Positions 1 to 7,225 of a stretch of DNA of 15,160 bases are shown piece by piece. Below the pieces are notes generated by a model that searched no databases, had not been told where the DNA came from, and saw nothing but the letters and a program-made list of their open reading frames with translations. This DNA comes from an uncultured Bilophila sp. (GTDB taxonomy: Bacteria > Desulfobacterota > Desulfovibrionia > Desulfovibrionales > Desulfovibrionaceae), in NCBI GenBank assembly GCA_959604115.1, contig CAUHBW010000042.1:1-15160 (forward strand), given 5' to 3'. Both the position numbers and the translations under genes were made by a program. How positions within the stretch are numbered: position 1 is the first letter of the stretch; each line of letters begins with the position of its first letter.

Positions 1-33
1 TGGATGGCGGACGGCGGGTACACCATCGTCTAG
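1..33 (+). CDS. C-terminal end of an upstream gene (partial)
   Basis: Frame 1 from the first base reads ten sense codons (W-M-A-D-G-G-Y-T-I-V) and then a TAG at 31-33. The composition is typical of protein and the frame is open to the window edge, so this is probably the tail of a forward-strand gene lying mostly outside the window. Ten residues are too few to name a family. It could also be a chance open stretch. Confidence 0.4.
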   Translation, partial: WMADGGYTIV

Positions 34-405
34 CGGGAACGTTGGCGGCGTTCGGATATCCATGGGGAAAGTGGCGGCGGGCTGTCGAGTCCGACGCCTC
101 TTTTCGCAGCCGCCCGGACGCCGTTGGTTGCGGGCGCGCCGTCGGAGAGGGGCATCCCCTGTCGGCGGGTGCCCCGCCGCCGCTGGCGCTTCCGGCGTTG
201 TTCCGGGGGGCCGCAACCTTGATCGACAGGTTTTCCAAGGAATGGATTGGTTCCGGGGCGAGAGAATCGGGCAAGAAGCGGGCAGGATCGTATCTAGCCT
301 CCGGCGCGGCGTTTGCTATCCTGAAAACCGGACGAAAACGCATGAAGGAAGCCGATCCCGCGTGGAACGCATGCGGGGCGGCCTCATACGCAAAGGAGTG
401 GATCA
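34..405. other. Spacer with no recognisable gene
   Basis: This 372-bp stretch lies between the partial upstream gene and the flavoprotein. Open frames cross it, but their translations are rich in Arg and Gly and resemble no family I know. An imperfect 8-bp stem (149-156 with 168-175, one G-T pair) could be a weak terminator for the upstream gene, but no T-tract follows it. A TGCTATCCT block at 314-322 resembles an extended -10 element, without a good -35 partner. The flavoprotein RBS lies at the right end. Confidence 0.5.
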
Positions 406-945
406 ATGGGCAAAAACGTACTGATACTGTCCGCCAGCCCAAGAAAGGGCGGCAATTCCGATCTGTTGTGCGACCAGTTCCTGCTGGGCGCGCAGGAATC
501 CGGCAACCGGGCGGAGAAGGTTTTCCTGCGGGACAGGGCGATCGGCTATTGCCTCGGCTGCGAGGCCTGTCAGCAGAGCGGCGTCTGCGTGCGGAAAGAC
601 GACATGGCGGACATTCTGGACAAGATGATCGCCGCCGACGTGATCGTCATGGCGACGCCGGTGTATTTCTACACGATGGCCGCCCAGATGAAGACGCTGA
701 TCGACAGGACGGTGCCCCGCTATACCGAAATCCGGAACAAGGCGTTTTTCTTCATCGTGACCGCCGCCGACGGCGACAAGCGGTCGCTGGAGCGGACCGT
801 CGAGGGTTTCCGGGGCTTTCTCGCCTGTCTGGACGGCGCGGAGGAGCGGGGCGTCGTCTACGGGGCCGGAGCATGGAAAAAAGGCGACATCCGCACCACT
901 CCCGCAATGGAGGAGGCGTACGCGCTGGGGAAGGCGATCCGCTAG
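406..945 (+). CDS. Iron-sulfur flavoprotein, NADPH-dependent FMN reductase superfamily
   Basis: A 179-aa flavodoxin-fold protein. Residues 8-20 (LSASPRKGGNSDL) are the FMN phosphate-binding loop. Residues 49-61 hold C49, C52, C55 and C61 in a CX2CX2CX5C pattern, as in iron-sulfur flavoproteins (Isf type) that carry one [4Fe-4S] cluster beside FMN. ATPVYFYTMAAQMKTLIDR at 83-101 is the usual second flavin-site motif. The protein should be cytoplasmic and move electrons between a reduced carrier and an unknown acceptor. The length is normal for the family. The start is supported by AAAGGAG a few bases upstream of the ATG. It appears monocistronic and converges on the broken STAS-phosphatase gene. 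Family assignment is firm; the substrate is unknown. Confidence 0.9.
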   Translation: MGKNVLILSASPRKGGNSDLLCDQFLLGAQESGNRAEKVFLRDRAIGYCLGCEACQQSGVCVRKDDMADILDKMIAADVIVMATPVYFYTMAAQMKTLIDRTVPRYTEIRNKAFFFIVTAADGDKRSLERTVEGFRGFLACLDGAEERGVVYGAGAWKKGDIRTTPAMEEAYALGKAIR

Positions 946-977
946 TCCGCGTTCCTTCGCGTGATCCTTGCCGACCG

Positions 978-2686
978 TCATAAAGCGCAGGGCGGCGTTC
1001 CGAACCGGCTGGAGCGGGAATTCCTCTTCGGACAGGGCGACGGCCTTTCCATTGAGAAGGACGCGGCAAGACGCTCGTCGCCGTAGAGTTCGCCGCCCTC
1101 GGCGTCGGGCGGGCCGATGGCTTCGTCCGCGCCGTCCGTGTACAGCAGCACGGACTGTCCCGGCGCGAGTTCCAGCGTGAACGTCGAATACCGTTGCTCC
1201 TCCCGGACGCCGAGCACGAGTTCCCCGGTCCACGGCAGGGGGACGGCCTCGCCGCCGGAAACCGGACCGGGAAGGGGCGGCGGGTACGCCCTTGCCGCAG
1301 ACGTCGCCCATGACGAAGCACAGGCGCGCCGGGTCCGCGAAGCATTCGTACAGATCGCCGCAGACTTCGCGGGCCATGTCGATGCTTGCCCGGAGCCGCG
1401 CGCCCGGCGTTTCGGGAAAGGCGCGGGGCAACATGGACTTCTGGATTTTTCTGGCGATGGCGAGTTCGTTGCTCAGCCGCTGCTGGGCGGCGGCGCTGTC
1501 CACGAGGTTGCGGAAGGAGCCCCGCAGGGTCACGCGGACCCGCTCGAAGGCGTCCAGCATCCCGCCCACCTCGTCGGGGAACGGCGAACGCGGGAACGGC
1601 GTGTCCAGAGCGCCTTCGCCGAGCCGGTCGATGGCGGCGGTCAGGGCGCGCAGGGGACGGAGCGTGCGCGAGGTGGCCATCCATGTCAGCAGCACGATGA
1701 ACAGGGGTCCGAGGATCGCCACCAGCAGGAACGGCAGGGGCAGTCCGTGCGGCGCGTCGCCCAGTTCGCGGCTGGAGACGAGCAGGCCGAGATGCCAGCC
1801 CTGTTCCCGCAGGGGCGCGTAGGCCAGCGAGGTGGGGCCGTCCCACGGCAGCGGCCACGGCAGGCGGTTGCCGTTGAAGATCGGCCGGAGCTGCACCACG
1901 CCCGAGCCGCCGTCGAGGATGGCCTTCCAGACTGGCCAGCTTCGTCGCGCCGCTCAGGCGGGCTTCGTCGGAAAGGCTCTGCGGGCCTTCCCGAGACGCC
2001 TGTCCGGCGGAAAGATGATGTACTGCCCGTGTTCTGTTGATGAAGAAGGGCGCGGCGTTGGAGAACCTCGACAGTTCGTACAGCGTGTTCCGTATCCACG
2101 GCATGATCACCACGAGCCCGGCCCAGCCGTCCTGCGGATCGCCGGACAGGGGTTCGGCGTAGAGCATGGCGGCGTGCGGTCCGTTTTCGGGAAAGCTGTG
2201 GAGCAGGCTCCGCCAGCGGGGCGGTTCTCCGGCGGGAGAGACGAGTGGAGTCAGGTCTTCCAGTTCCTCCCGATCGATCGCGCCGTTGTGGGTGCGGAAC
2301 AGCCACGTTTTGCCCCCGTATCCCGCCGCGATGCCGAGCACGGGAAAATCCGTGATGAACGCGCGCGGGAGCGCCTCCTTATCGGGATATTCGGGAAAAA
2401 GGCTGTTGAAGCCGCTTCCGGCAAAGACCTTGCGGACTTGCGGGCGCAGGGCGCTCACCCGGATGGAACCGCCCAGCGGCGCAAGCTGCTTTCCGATGTT
2501 GAGAAGACCGCGCAGGCCGAACGAGCTCACGTAGTCCACTCCCGAAAGATCGAGAACCACGTTGCGCATGTCCTGTCCGATAAGCTCGGAGCAGAATTGT
2601 TCGAAAGCCGGACTCGAAAAGGCGTCCCAGCGTCCTGAAAGCCTGATGACGTGTGCGGACGGGGCTTGGCTGACATGTATTTCCAT
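978..2686 (-). pseudogene. Degraded STAS / Cache-TM-HAMP / PP2C (SpoIIE-type) phosphatase gene
   Basis: The start ATG at 2686 is preceded by GGAGGA. The first ~100 residues form a STAS domain (anti-sigma-factor antagonist type; DLSGVDYVSSFGLRGLL covers the usual phospho-acceptor region). It runs straight into sequence like the distal half of a Cache sensor, a membrane segment (LPLPFLLVAILGPLFIVLLT), a HAMP region, and the PP2C start (ELAIARKIQKSMLPRAFPE, then CFVMGDVCGKGVPAA). The reading frame breaks near 2030-2036, 2000-2003, 1928, 1285 and 1065. At about 1285 the text jumps from GKGVPAA to LPWTGELVLGVREEQRYS, so roughly 60-80 residues of the phosphatase core are missing. A late YTDGADEA motif survives in a third frame. 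The true 3' end is unclear. Intact relatives would dephosphorylate a STAS partner in a partner-switching pathway; this copy cannot. Confidence 0.85.
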
Positions 2687-2756
2687 AACGGTTCCTCCGG
2701 CCTGAAAGCAGCGTGCCCGGCGGAATGCGGGGGTAGCAAGCATATTTCGAAAAAAG

Positions 2757-2772
2757 AGCACGAAGCGTGCCA
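2757..2772 (-). promoter_or_regulatory. Candidate sigma-54 (-24/-12) promoter of the STAS-phosphatase gene
   Basis: On the reverse strand the site reads TGGCACGCTTCGTGCT. It matches the sigma-54 consensus TGGCAC-N5-TTGCW at all but one position, with the required GG-N10-GC spacing. The implied start lies near 2746, about 60 nt before the ATG at 2686. The same bases contain a palindrome (GCACG-AAG-CGTGC), so the site could instead be a small operator or hairpin. No enhancer-binding activator gene is present in the window. Confidence 0.45.
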
Positions 2773-3330
2773 GAAGACGATTCGGAAGGTGAAAAGGAGG
2801 CGGTATTGCCGGAACCGCGCCGGTCCTCCGTTTTCATGAAAAGGATGACCTGTGATGGGCCGTGGCGGGCGAGGGGCCCGGCCCGTTCGTGCCGTAATGG
2901 GCTCTTTTCCCGGCAAGTCCACGCAGACGTGTCCGTCGTGGCGCACAGGGAAGAGCGGAGCCGAGAGCCCCGGCAATTCCGCACGGGCCCTCCCCGTCGT
3001 TCCGGCTCGCTGGCGGTATGGAGGAACGGCGCACGCCCACTTTTTCGTCAGCTTCCGGCGCATCGCCCGGTTTTTGGGCGTCCGCCGACATGGCGCGCAA
3101 ACGCCGTGGTTCCGTCGGAGCGGGGTCGCGTGTCTCGGATCCCGTCCCCGGAGCGGGTCGGCTGTTTCGGGGAGGGCTTGAGTCGTCCCGTGAAGCGTCG
3201 TGGGCTTCTGTTCCTCGGTTGGCGTCCGATGGAAACGGAACGGAAGAAACGGTACCCTTCCCGAGCCGCGCGTCTTCGAGACGGAAGGTACCGGTGGCGG
3301 GGCTGTGCGCAAGTGGGGCCGCGCCGCCCG
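2773..3330. other. Spacer with no recognisable gene
   Basis: About 560 bp between the STAS-phosphatase upstream region and the nucleotidase terminator. Several frames are open because of high GC, but none gives a translation I recognise or has a convincing RBS. A near-palindrome around two GGTACC boxes (about 3252-3296) and a small CGTCT-TCG-AGACG hairpin inside it are the only structures I see. It may be the remains of a deleted gene. Confidence 0.5.
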
Positions 3331-3386
3331 AAACGAACGCTCCCCGCGCCCGTCCGAAATCGGCGAGGCGCGGGGAGCGTTCGTTT
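3331..3386. terminator. Perfect 20-bp inverted repeat, probable terminator of the nucleotidase gene
   Basis: Positions 3331-3350 and 3367-3386 are exact reverse complements, separated by a 16-nt loop. The right arm ends ten bases from the nucleotidase stop codon (3397-3399), so the hairpin forms immediately after the reverse-strand gene. The T-tract is short: GTTCGTTT in the reverse direction and TTCGTTTT in the forward direction. The stem is unusually long and GC-rich, and it may block transcription from both sides. Confidence 0.75.
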
Positions 3387-3396
3387 TGAGTTCCGG

Positions 3397-5001
3397 CTAG
3401 CGGGCAACCTTGGTGATGCGGCCCGTCAGGGGCATGGGCATGGGCGAGTGCGCCTTGATGTACGCCCCGACGACGTCCGCATCCATGGGATCGGGCGCGG
3501 ACAGCGTCTTGCCGTGGATCAGCATCGTGTAGCCGTCGCCGCCCTTGGCGATATAGCTGGGGAGCACGACGGCGTAGCGTCCGGCCTTGTCGAGCGGGCG
3601 GGCCTTGCCGTGTTCGTCCACGACTTCCGCTGAAAGGACGCGCTGTCCGGCGGGTCGCGCCGCGTCGAAGCGGTAGCGCAGTCCGGCGACGTGCAGGATG
3701 CGCGGGCCTTCTCCCTTTGCCTCGGAAATCCCGTGTTCCAGCGCCGCCAGCAGTTGGCCGCCGTCGTATTCCCGGATGACCAGCATGTTGCCGAACGGCA
3801 GCACGGAAAGCAGATCGCCCTGCGTGAACTGGCCCCTCTTCAGGGGCGCGCGCAGGCCGCCGCCGTTGGTCAGCGCCAGCGTCGCGCCGTAGGGCCTGCC
3901 GTAGTCCAGCATGGCGTCCGTCACGACGAGGCCGCCGAGGCACTCGCCCTTGCGGCAGGCATCCATGCCGTCGGGGAAGATCAGATCGTTGCGGCCCAGC
4001 GTCTGCGCGCGGAATTCTTCGAGCGGCTTGGCATAGTCGGCCACTCGGGCATCCACGTCGGGAGCGGGAATGATGCCGGGTTCGAGACGCTTCGCCGCGC
4101 CTTCCCAGTGGGTCGGGACGCCCTGCGCATCGAAGCCCACGCGCAGTTCGCCCAGATATTCCGTGGCGAACTTGGCTGTCACGACCAGCACGGGCCGGCC
4201 CGAAGGGCTGTGTTCCACGACGGGGTAGGGGCCTTCCGGGGAGTTCGGGCCCAGATAGCTGTGCGTGTGCCCGCCGACGATGACGTCCACGCCGTCCACG
4301 GTGCGGGCCAGTTCCCGGTCGGCGGGCAGACCCAGATGGGTGACGGCGACGATATGCCGCACGCCCTGACGTTCGAGCTCCACGACGGCCTTTCTGAGCG
4401 CGTCGGCGCTGTTGGTGAAGTGCGTGTACGGGCAGGCTGCGGCGAGCGTGCTCACGTCGGGATTGGCGAGGCCGACGATGCCCACCTTGACGCCCCGGAC
4501 GGTGCGTACCGCATACGGGCTGATGGACAGGCCGCGCAGGGGGCAGCCGGGTTCCGGCTTCAGATTGGTCGCCAGAACCGGATATTTGAGGGCTCCGACG
4601 TACTGGGCGAGCGTGTCGCATCCCTTGTCGAATTCGTGGTTGCCGAGCGTGACGGCGTCGTAGTTCACCCGGTTGTCGAGATCGGCCAGCATGGACCAGC
4701 CGTTGACGGTGAAGAACAGCGTGCCCTGAAACTGGTCGCCCGCGTCCAGCGCCAGCACGTTGTCGGCATGTTGGCGTTCCTCCCGCACCACGGCGGCGAT
4801 GCGGCCCATGCCGCCCGCGCAGTCGGCGGAGGCCATGCAGGCGTTGCCGTATTTGTCGCGTCCGGCGACGTAGGAGTGGGTGTCGTTGGTGTGCAGCAAC
4901 ACCAGTTCGAGCGGTTCGGATTGCGGCGGGATGTTTTTCGCGCAGCCCGGCAGGAACAGCGCGAGAGACAGCGCGCAGGAAAGGACAAATCGAGTGGACA
5001 T
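3397..5001 (-). CDS. 5'-nucleotidase / UshA-NadN family metallophosphoesterase, lipoprotein
   Basis: A 534-aa exported enzyme expected to hydrolyse nucleotides, NAD or related phosphate esters in the cell envelope. Residues 1-20 are a lipoprotein signal with the lipobox LPGC (C20). The dinuclear metallophosphoesterase motifs are all present: HTNDTH (37-42), GDQFQG (88-93), GNHEFD (120-125), THLG (221-224) and GGHTH (243-247). The C-terminal substrate domain has GGGLR (380-384), GDLLSVLPFGN (395-405) and GGDGY (487-491). The start at 5001 is chosen because CAAGGAG lies just upstream and the signal peptide begins there; an in-frame ATG nine codons earlier is less likely. The gene is followed directly by a strong hairpin. 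Full length, no lesions. The exact substrate cannot be read from the sequence. Confidence 0.93.
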   Translation of the reverse strand: MSTRFVLSCALSLALFLPGCAKNIPPQSEPLELVLLHTNDTHSYVAGRDKYGNACMASADCAGGMGRIAAVVREERQHADNVLALDAGDQFQGTLFFTVNGWSMLADLDNRVNYDAVTLGNHEFDKGCDTLAQYVGALKYPVLATNLKPEPGCPLRGLSISPYAVRTVRGVKVGIVGLANPDVSTLAAACPYTHFTNSADALRKAVVELERQGVRHIVAVTHLGLPADRELARTVDGVDVIVGGHTHSYLGPNSPEGPYPVVEHSPSGRPVLVVTAKFATEYLGELRVGFDAQGVPTHWEGAAKRLEPGIIPAPDVDARVADYAKPLEEFRAQTLGRNDLIFPDGMDACRKGECLGGLVVTDAMLDYGRPYGATLALTNGGGLRAPLKRGQFTQGDLLSVLPFGNMLVIREYDGGQLLAALEHGISEAKGEGPRILHVAGLRYRFDAARPAGQRVLSAEVVDEHGKARPLDKAGRYAVVLPSYIAKGGDGYTMLIHGKTLSAPDPMDADVVGAYIKAHSPMPMPLTGRITKVAR

Positions 5002-5362
5002 GGACGACTCCTTGGGCGATGAAGGCAACGGGTGGCGTTTCCGCCTCCGGCTGTCTTGCCGGAAAGCCGGGGCGAGCGTGAGAGCGAATTTCTTTTTTGC
5101 CGCAGATTACCGGTGAAGGAAAGAGGTCTCTTTCGGCGGAGAAGCGCGGAGGGACGCTCTCCGGCTCCGTCGGCTTCAGAGGCGCGGAGTGCTCACTGTG
5201 GCGTGACGGAAGACACGTTACTGCCTTTCAATGTTGGAACGTGGAAATGCGAGGCGGCGAACGGACCGGGCCGACCGCCGCGAAGCGTGCGGATGCCGCC
5301 GAAGGCCGCTTTTTTCGGCGGCATGAACCTTTGAAGGTGAAGCCGCTCAAAGGTTTTCCGCT
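5002..5362. other. Intergenic region between lemA remnant and nucleotidase, with two adjacent hairpins
   Basis: No gene is recognisable. Near its right end are two perfect inverted repeats side by side: an 11-bp stem at 5293-5303 / 5314-5324, and a 9-bp stem at 5326-5334 / 5347-5355 that ends eight bases from the lemA stop. They probably terminate or process the reverse-strand lemA transcript. The second stem is followed by TTTT only in the forward direction. The nucleotidase RBS lies at the left end. A TAATCT block near 5103-5108 (reverse strand) could be a -10 element but has no clear -35. Confidence 0.5.
5293..5355 (-). terminator. Pair of tandem hairpins after lemA
   Basis: Two perfect stem-loops lie one base apart: stem 11 bp (5293-5303 with 5314-5324, 10-nt loop) and stem 9 bp (5326-5334 with 5347-5355, 12-nt loop). 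They follow the lemA stop codon in the direction of its transcription. Neither has a good U-tract on that strand, so termination would be weak or the structures may have another role. Confidence 0.5.
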
Positions 5363-5865
5363 TTAGAACCGTACCTGCGGCACGGCCTTTTCCGCTTGGC
5401 CTTCAAGTTCGAAGTATTCGACCTTGCCGAAGCCGAAGGCTCCCGCCATAAGGTTGCCGGGGAACTGCTGCACGCGGTTGTTCTGATCCCGTGCCGTACC
5501 GTTGTAGTAGCGGCGGGCCATCTGGATTTCGTCTTCCAGTTCGTTGAGGTTTTCCTGCAATTGCAGGAAGTTTTCGTTCGCCTTGAGCTGGGGATAGGCT
5601 TCTCGGCCACCGCGAACAGGCTGCGCAGGGCGATGGAGCGGGCGCGGGCCTCGATGATCTGTTCGAATACGGCCTTTTCGTGGGAGGCGTACGCTTTGAC
5701 CGCAGAGATCAGGTTGGGGACGAGGTCATGGCGCCGCTTGAGCTGCACGTCGATGCCGCTCCATGCTTCGTCGACGGCGTTTCTCCCGCGCACCAGCCCG
5801 TTGTAGCGCGTGATCAGGGCGATAATGAGCAGCGCGATGGTACCGAGAAGAATACAGAGAGCCAT
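5363..5865 (-). pseudogene. lemA: LemA family protein, frameshifted and internally deleted
   Basis: The start at 5865 has a strong RBS (GAGGAGGACTC before ATG). The first part encodes an N-terminal membrane anchor (LLGTIALLIIALITRYNGLV) and the LemA core (RGRNAVDEAWSGIDVQLKRR, then HDLVPNLISAVKAYASHEKA). After EARARS the usual ~18-residue linker is missing and the text resumes at LRSLFAVAE. Near 5605 the frame changes: the rest of LemA (AYPQLKANENFLQLQENL to the end at 5363) is read one frame over, finishing FELEGQAEKAVPQVRF. The segment totals 503 nt, not a multiple of three. LemA proteins are envelope proteins of poorly known role, often beside TPM-domain proteins; none is seen here. A single sequencing error could explain the frameshift but not the missing linker. 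Confidence 0.85.
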
Positions 5866-6000
5866 GAGTCCTCCTCGAGTTGCCGTTTGGAAGCGGAACG
5901 CCGGAACCGAAGGCCGCCCGCACGCCGGGGCGCGGCGGGAGTTCGGATGCCCGGGCGGACAATTTCCGTCTGCCCGGAACGCGTTTTTGGCGGTGAAGGC

Positions 6001-6016
6001 AGCGAGGACCATGCCA
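6001..6016 (-). promoter_or_regulatory. Weak candidate sigma-54 promoter upstream of lemA
   Basis: The reverse strand reads TGGCATGGTCCTCGCT: GG and GC are ten bases apart, with two mismatches to TGGCAC-N5-TTGCW. The distance to the lemA start is long, about 135 nt. Confidence 0.2.
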
Positions 6017-6526
6017 TGGCTCCACGGCTTCGAGGTGTTCGATCGGCCGGCGCGCGGCGTGTCTCCTTTTCTCCGAACGCGCGAAACGCCGCCGCCCGGA
6101 GGACTGCGCGGACGGCGGCGGTTCTTTTCGTTCGCAAGATCTCTTTGGGCGGGCGGAGATTCCGGATGCTCTCCCGGACGTTCGTTGCGTCGGATGTCGG
6201 CAGTCTTGGGGCTTGGGGAAGCAAGACGGACCCTTCGCTGGGTTGCAGCGGATTCCGAGAGCGGTGCCTATGACTGCCCGTCTTGTGGTCAGATTGCAAC
6301 GGAATGCACGATATTGGGGCATTATGAACCGGCCCGGAGCAGGAAGGCCGCTTCACCGGAGGGACAGGATTCACGTAGACAACGAAGAGGGGGCTCCGCT
6401 TCCGGCGTACTTCGTCCCGTGCCGATGTACGACGCGCCGTATGAAGGGGAAACGCCCCCGCTCCCGAGGGCATGGTGCCTCGGCGACTCTCCGCCCGGCA
6501 GGAACGCGCAAAGGCCTCAGCCGGAT

Positions 6527-6542
6527 TGGCATGCTTCTTGGT
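6527..6542 (+). promoter_or_regulatory. Weak candidate sigma-54 promoter of the small secreted protein
   Basis: TGGCATGCTTCTTGGT lies 30 bp before the start codon of the 120-aa protein. It matches TGGCA-N6-TTG but has GG instead of GC at -12, which would weaken it. It shares the GCTTC spacer with the better site at 2757-2772. Confidence 0.25.
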
Positions 6543-6571
6543 AGACCATGCCGCAAAAAAGGAGTTTTGCC

Positions 6572-6934
6572 ATGAGAGCATTCCGCCTGTGTCTGATCGC
6601 TTTTGGGGTATGTCTGGCCTGTGCGCAGCCTTCCTTCAGTTCCGACGAAGAGGTTCCCAACTGGTGGGGAACGTTCTGTAATGAGGCGCGGTGCGTAGAC
6701 ATCGGCAACTTCAGGACGGGGACGTTCTTCAACTTCACGTTTTCCGCAGGCGATAAGGAACTGCAGGACGGCACGGCGGGGATTCTGGACGAAGCCTGCC
6801 GCAACGCCAGCGGCGGCGCGTTGCTGTTCACGCTGGAGAAGAGCGACGACACGGTGCTCGTGAAGCTCGATCCGGACGCGAAGCCCGAACCCGGCGAGGC
6901 GGAACTGGTGGGAACGTATACCCGGAAGGAATAG
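6572..6934 (+). CDS. Small secreted protein of unknown function
   Basis: A 120-aa protein with an N-terminal signal peptide (MRAFRLCLIAFGVCLACAQP, hydrophobic 5-18, cleavage probably near residue 24). The mature part is about 95 residues, acidic, with three cysteines (TFCNEARC and EAC) and aromatic-rich stretches (NWWGTF, TGTFFNFTF), suggesting a small folded periplasmic or secreted domain held by a disulfide. I do not recognise the family. The start has AAAAAAGGAG seven bases upstream; a possible in-frame ATG eight codons earlier has no RBS. It stands alone, with an empty spacer before it and a terminator after it. The clear signal peptide, RBS and terminator make it a real gene. Confidence 0.75.
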   Translation: MRAFRLCLIAFGVCLACAQPSFSSDEEVPNWWGTFCNEARCVDIGNFRTGTFFNFTFSAGDKELQDGTAGILDEACRNASGGALLFTLEKSDDTVLVKLDPDAKPEPGEAELVGTYTRKE

Positions 6935-6980
6935 CTCCCTTGGGTCCGGAAGCGACGGCCTATGGCTGTCTGAACAACGT

Positions 6981-7016
6981 CCCTGAAACGGGTACCCGAT
7001 TTCGGGGATATTTTTT
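6981..7016 (+). terminator. Rho-independent terminator of the small secreted protein
   Basis: An imperfect stem (CCCTGAAACGGG pairing with CCCGATTTCGGGG) with a short TA loop is followed by ATATTTTTT. It lies 47 nt after the stop codon at 6934. It also separates this gene from the mod operon. Confidence 0.65.
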
Positions 7017-7225
7017 CTCGCCGGATAGTGGGGCGCACCCGGGATGTTCGGGAAGACGCTGTTCGTCGCCGTCTGCCGTGATGGGCGCACATCGCTTCTC
7101 GGGGCGTCCCGTGCGCTTTTTCTGCGGCTTTCTTCGAGTCACGAATCTTGACGAAAACCTGCCCGGATTGTTTTTCCGTTCTCTTATGGCATGGTGACGC
7201 CGAGAGACTTTTTTCGGAGCATGCG

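Larger units (their letters stand above)
5866..6571. other. Long spacer with no recognisable gene
   Basis: About 700 bp. No translation on either strand resembles a known family. A GC-rich hairpin (6087-6094 with 6113-6120) followed by TTCTTTT could be a forward terminator, but no forward gene lies before it. Reverse-strand bases 6016-6001 (TGGCATGGTCCTCGCT) resemble a sigma-54 promoter with GG-N10-GC spacing, about 125 nt ahead of lemA; in GC-rich DNA this may be chance. A second sigma-54-like site is at 6527-6542. The region may be the grave of a lost lemA partner gene. Confidence 0.45.

Noticed and set aside
3691..5022. A 443-codon forward open frame opposite the nucleotidase
   Set aside because: It mirrors a strongly conserved reverse-strand gene and shows no motif of its own.
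7148..7190. TTGACG at 7148-7153 as -35 of a mod promoter
   Set aside because: No acceptable -10 hexamer lies 16-18 bp downstream, so the real mod promoter remains unidentified.
7148..7225. Upstream ATG extension of modC
   Set aside because: No RBS precedes the ATG at 7148, and the added residues match no ModC N-terminus; the GTG at 7226 has CGGAG at correct spacing.
6935..7225. Molybdenum-cofactor riboswitch or ModE operator before modC
   Set aside because: I see a terminator hairpin for the previous gene but no recognisable aptamer fold or TATA-type ModE palindrome. A covariance-model scan would be needed to exclude a diverged one.
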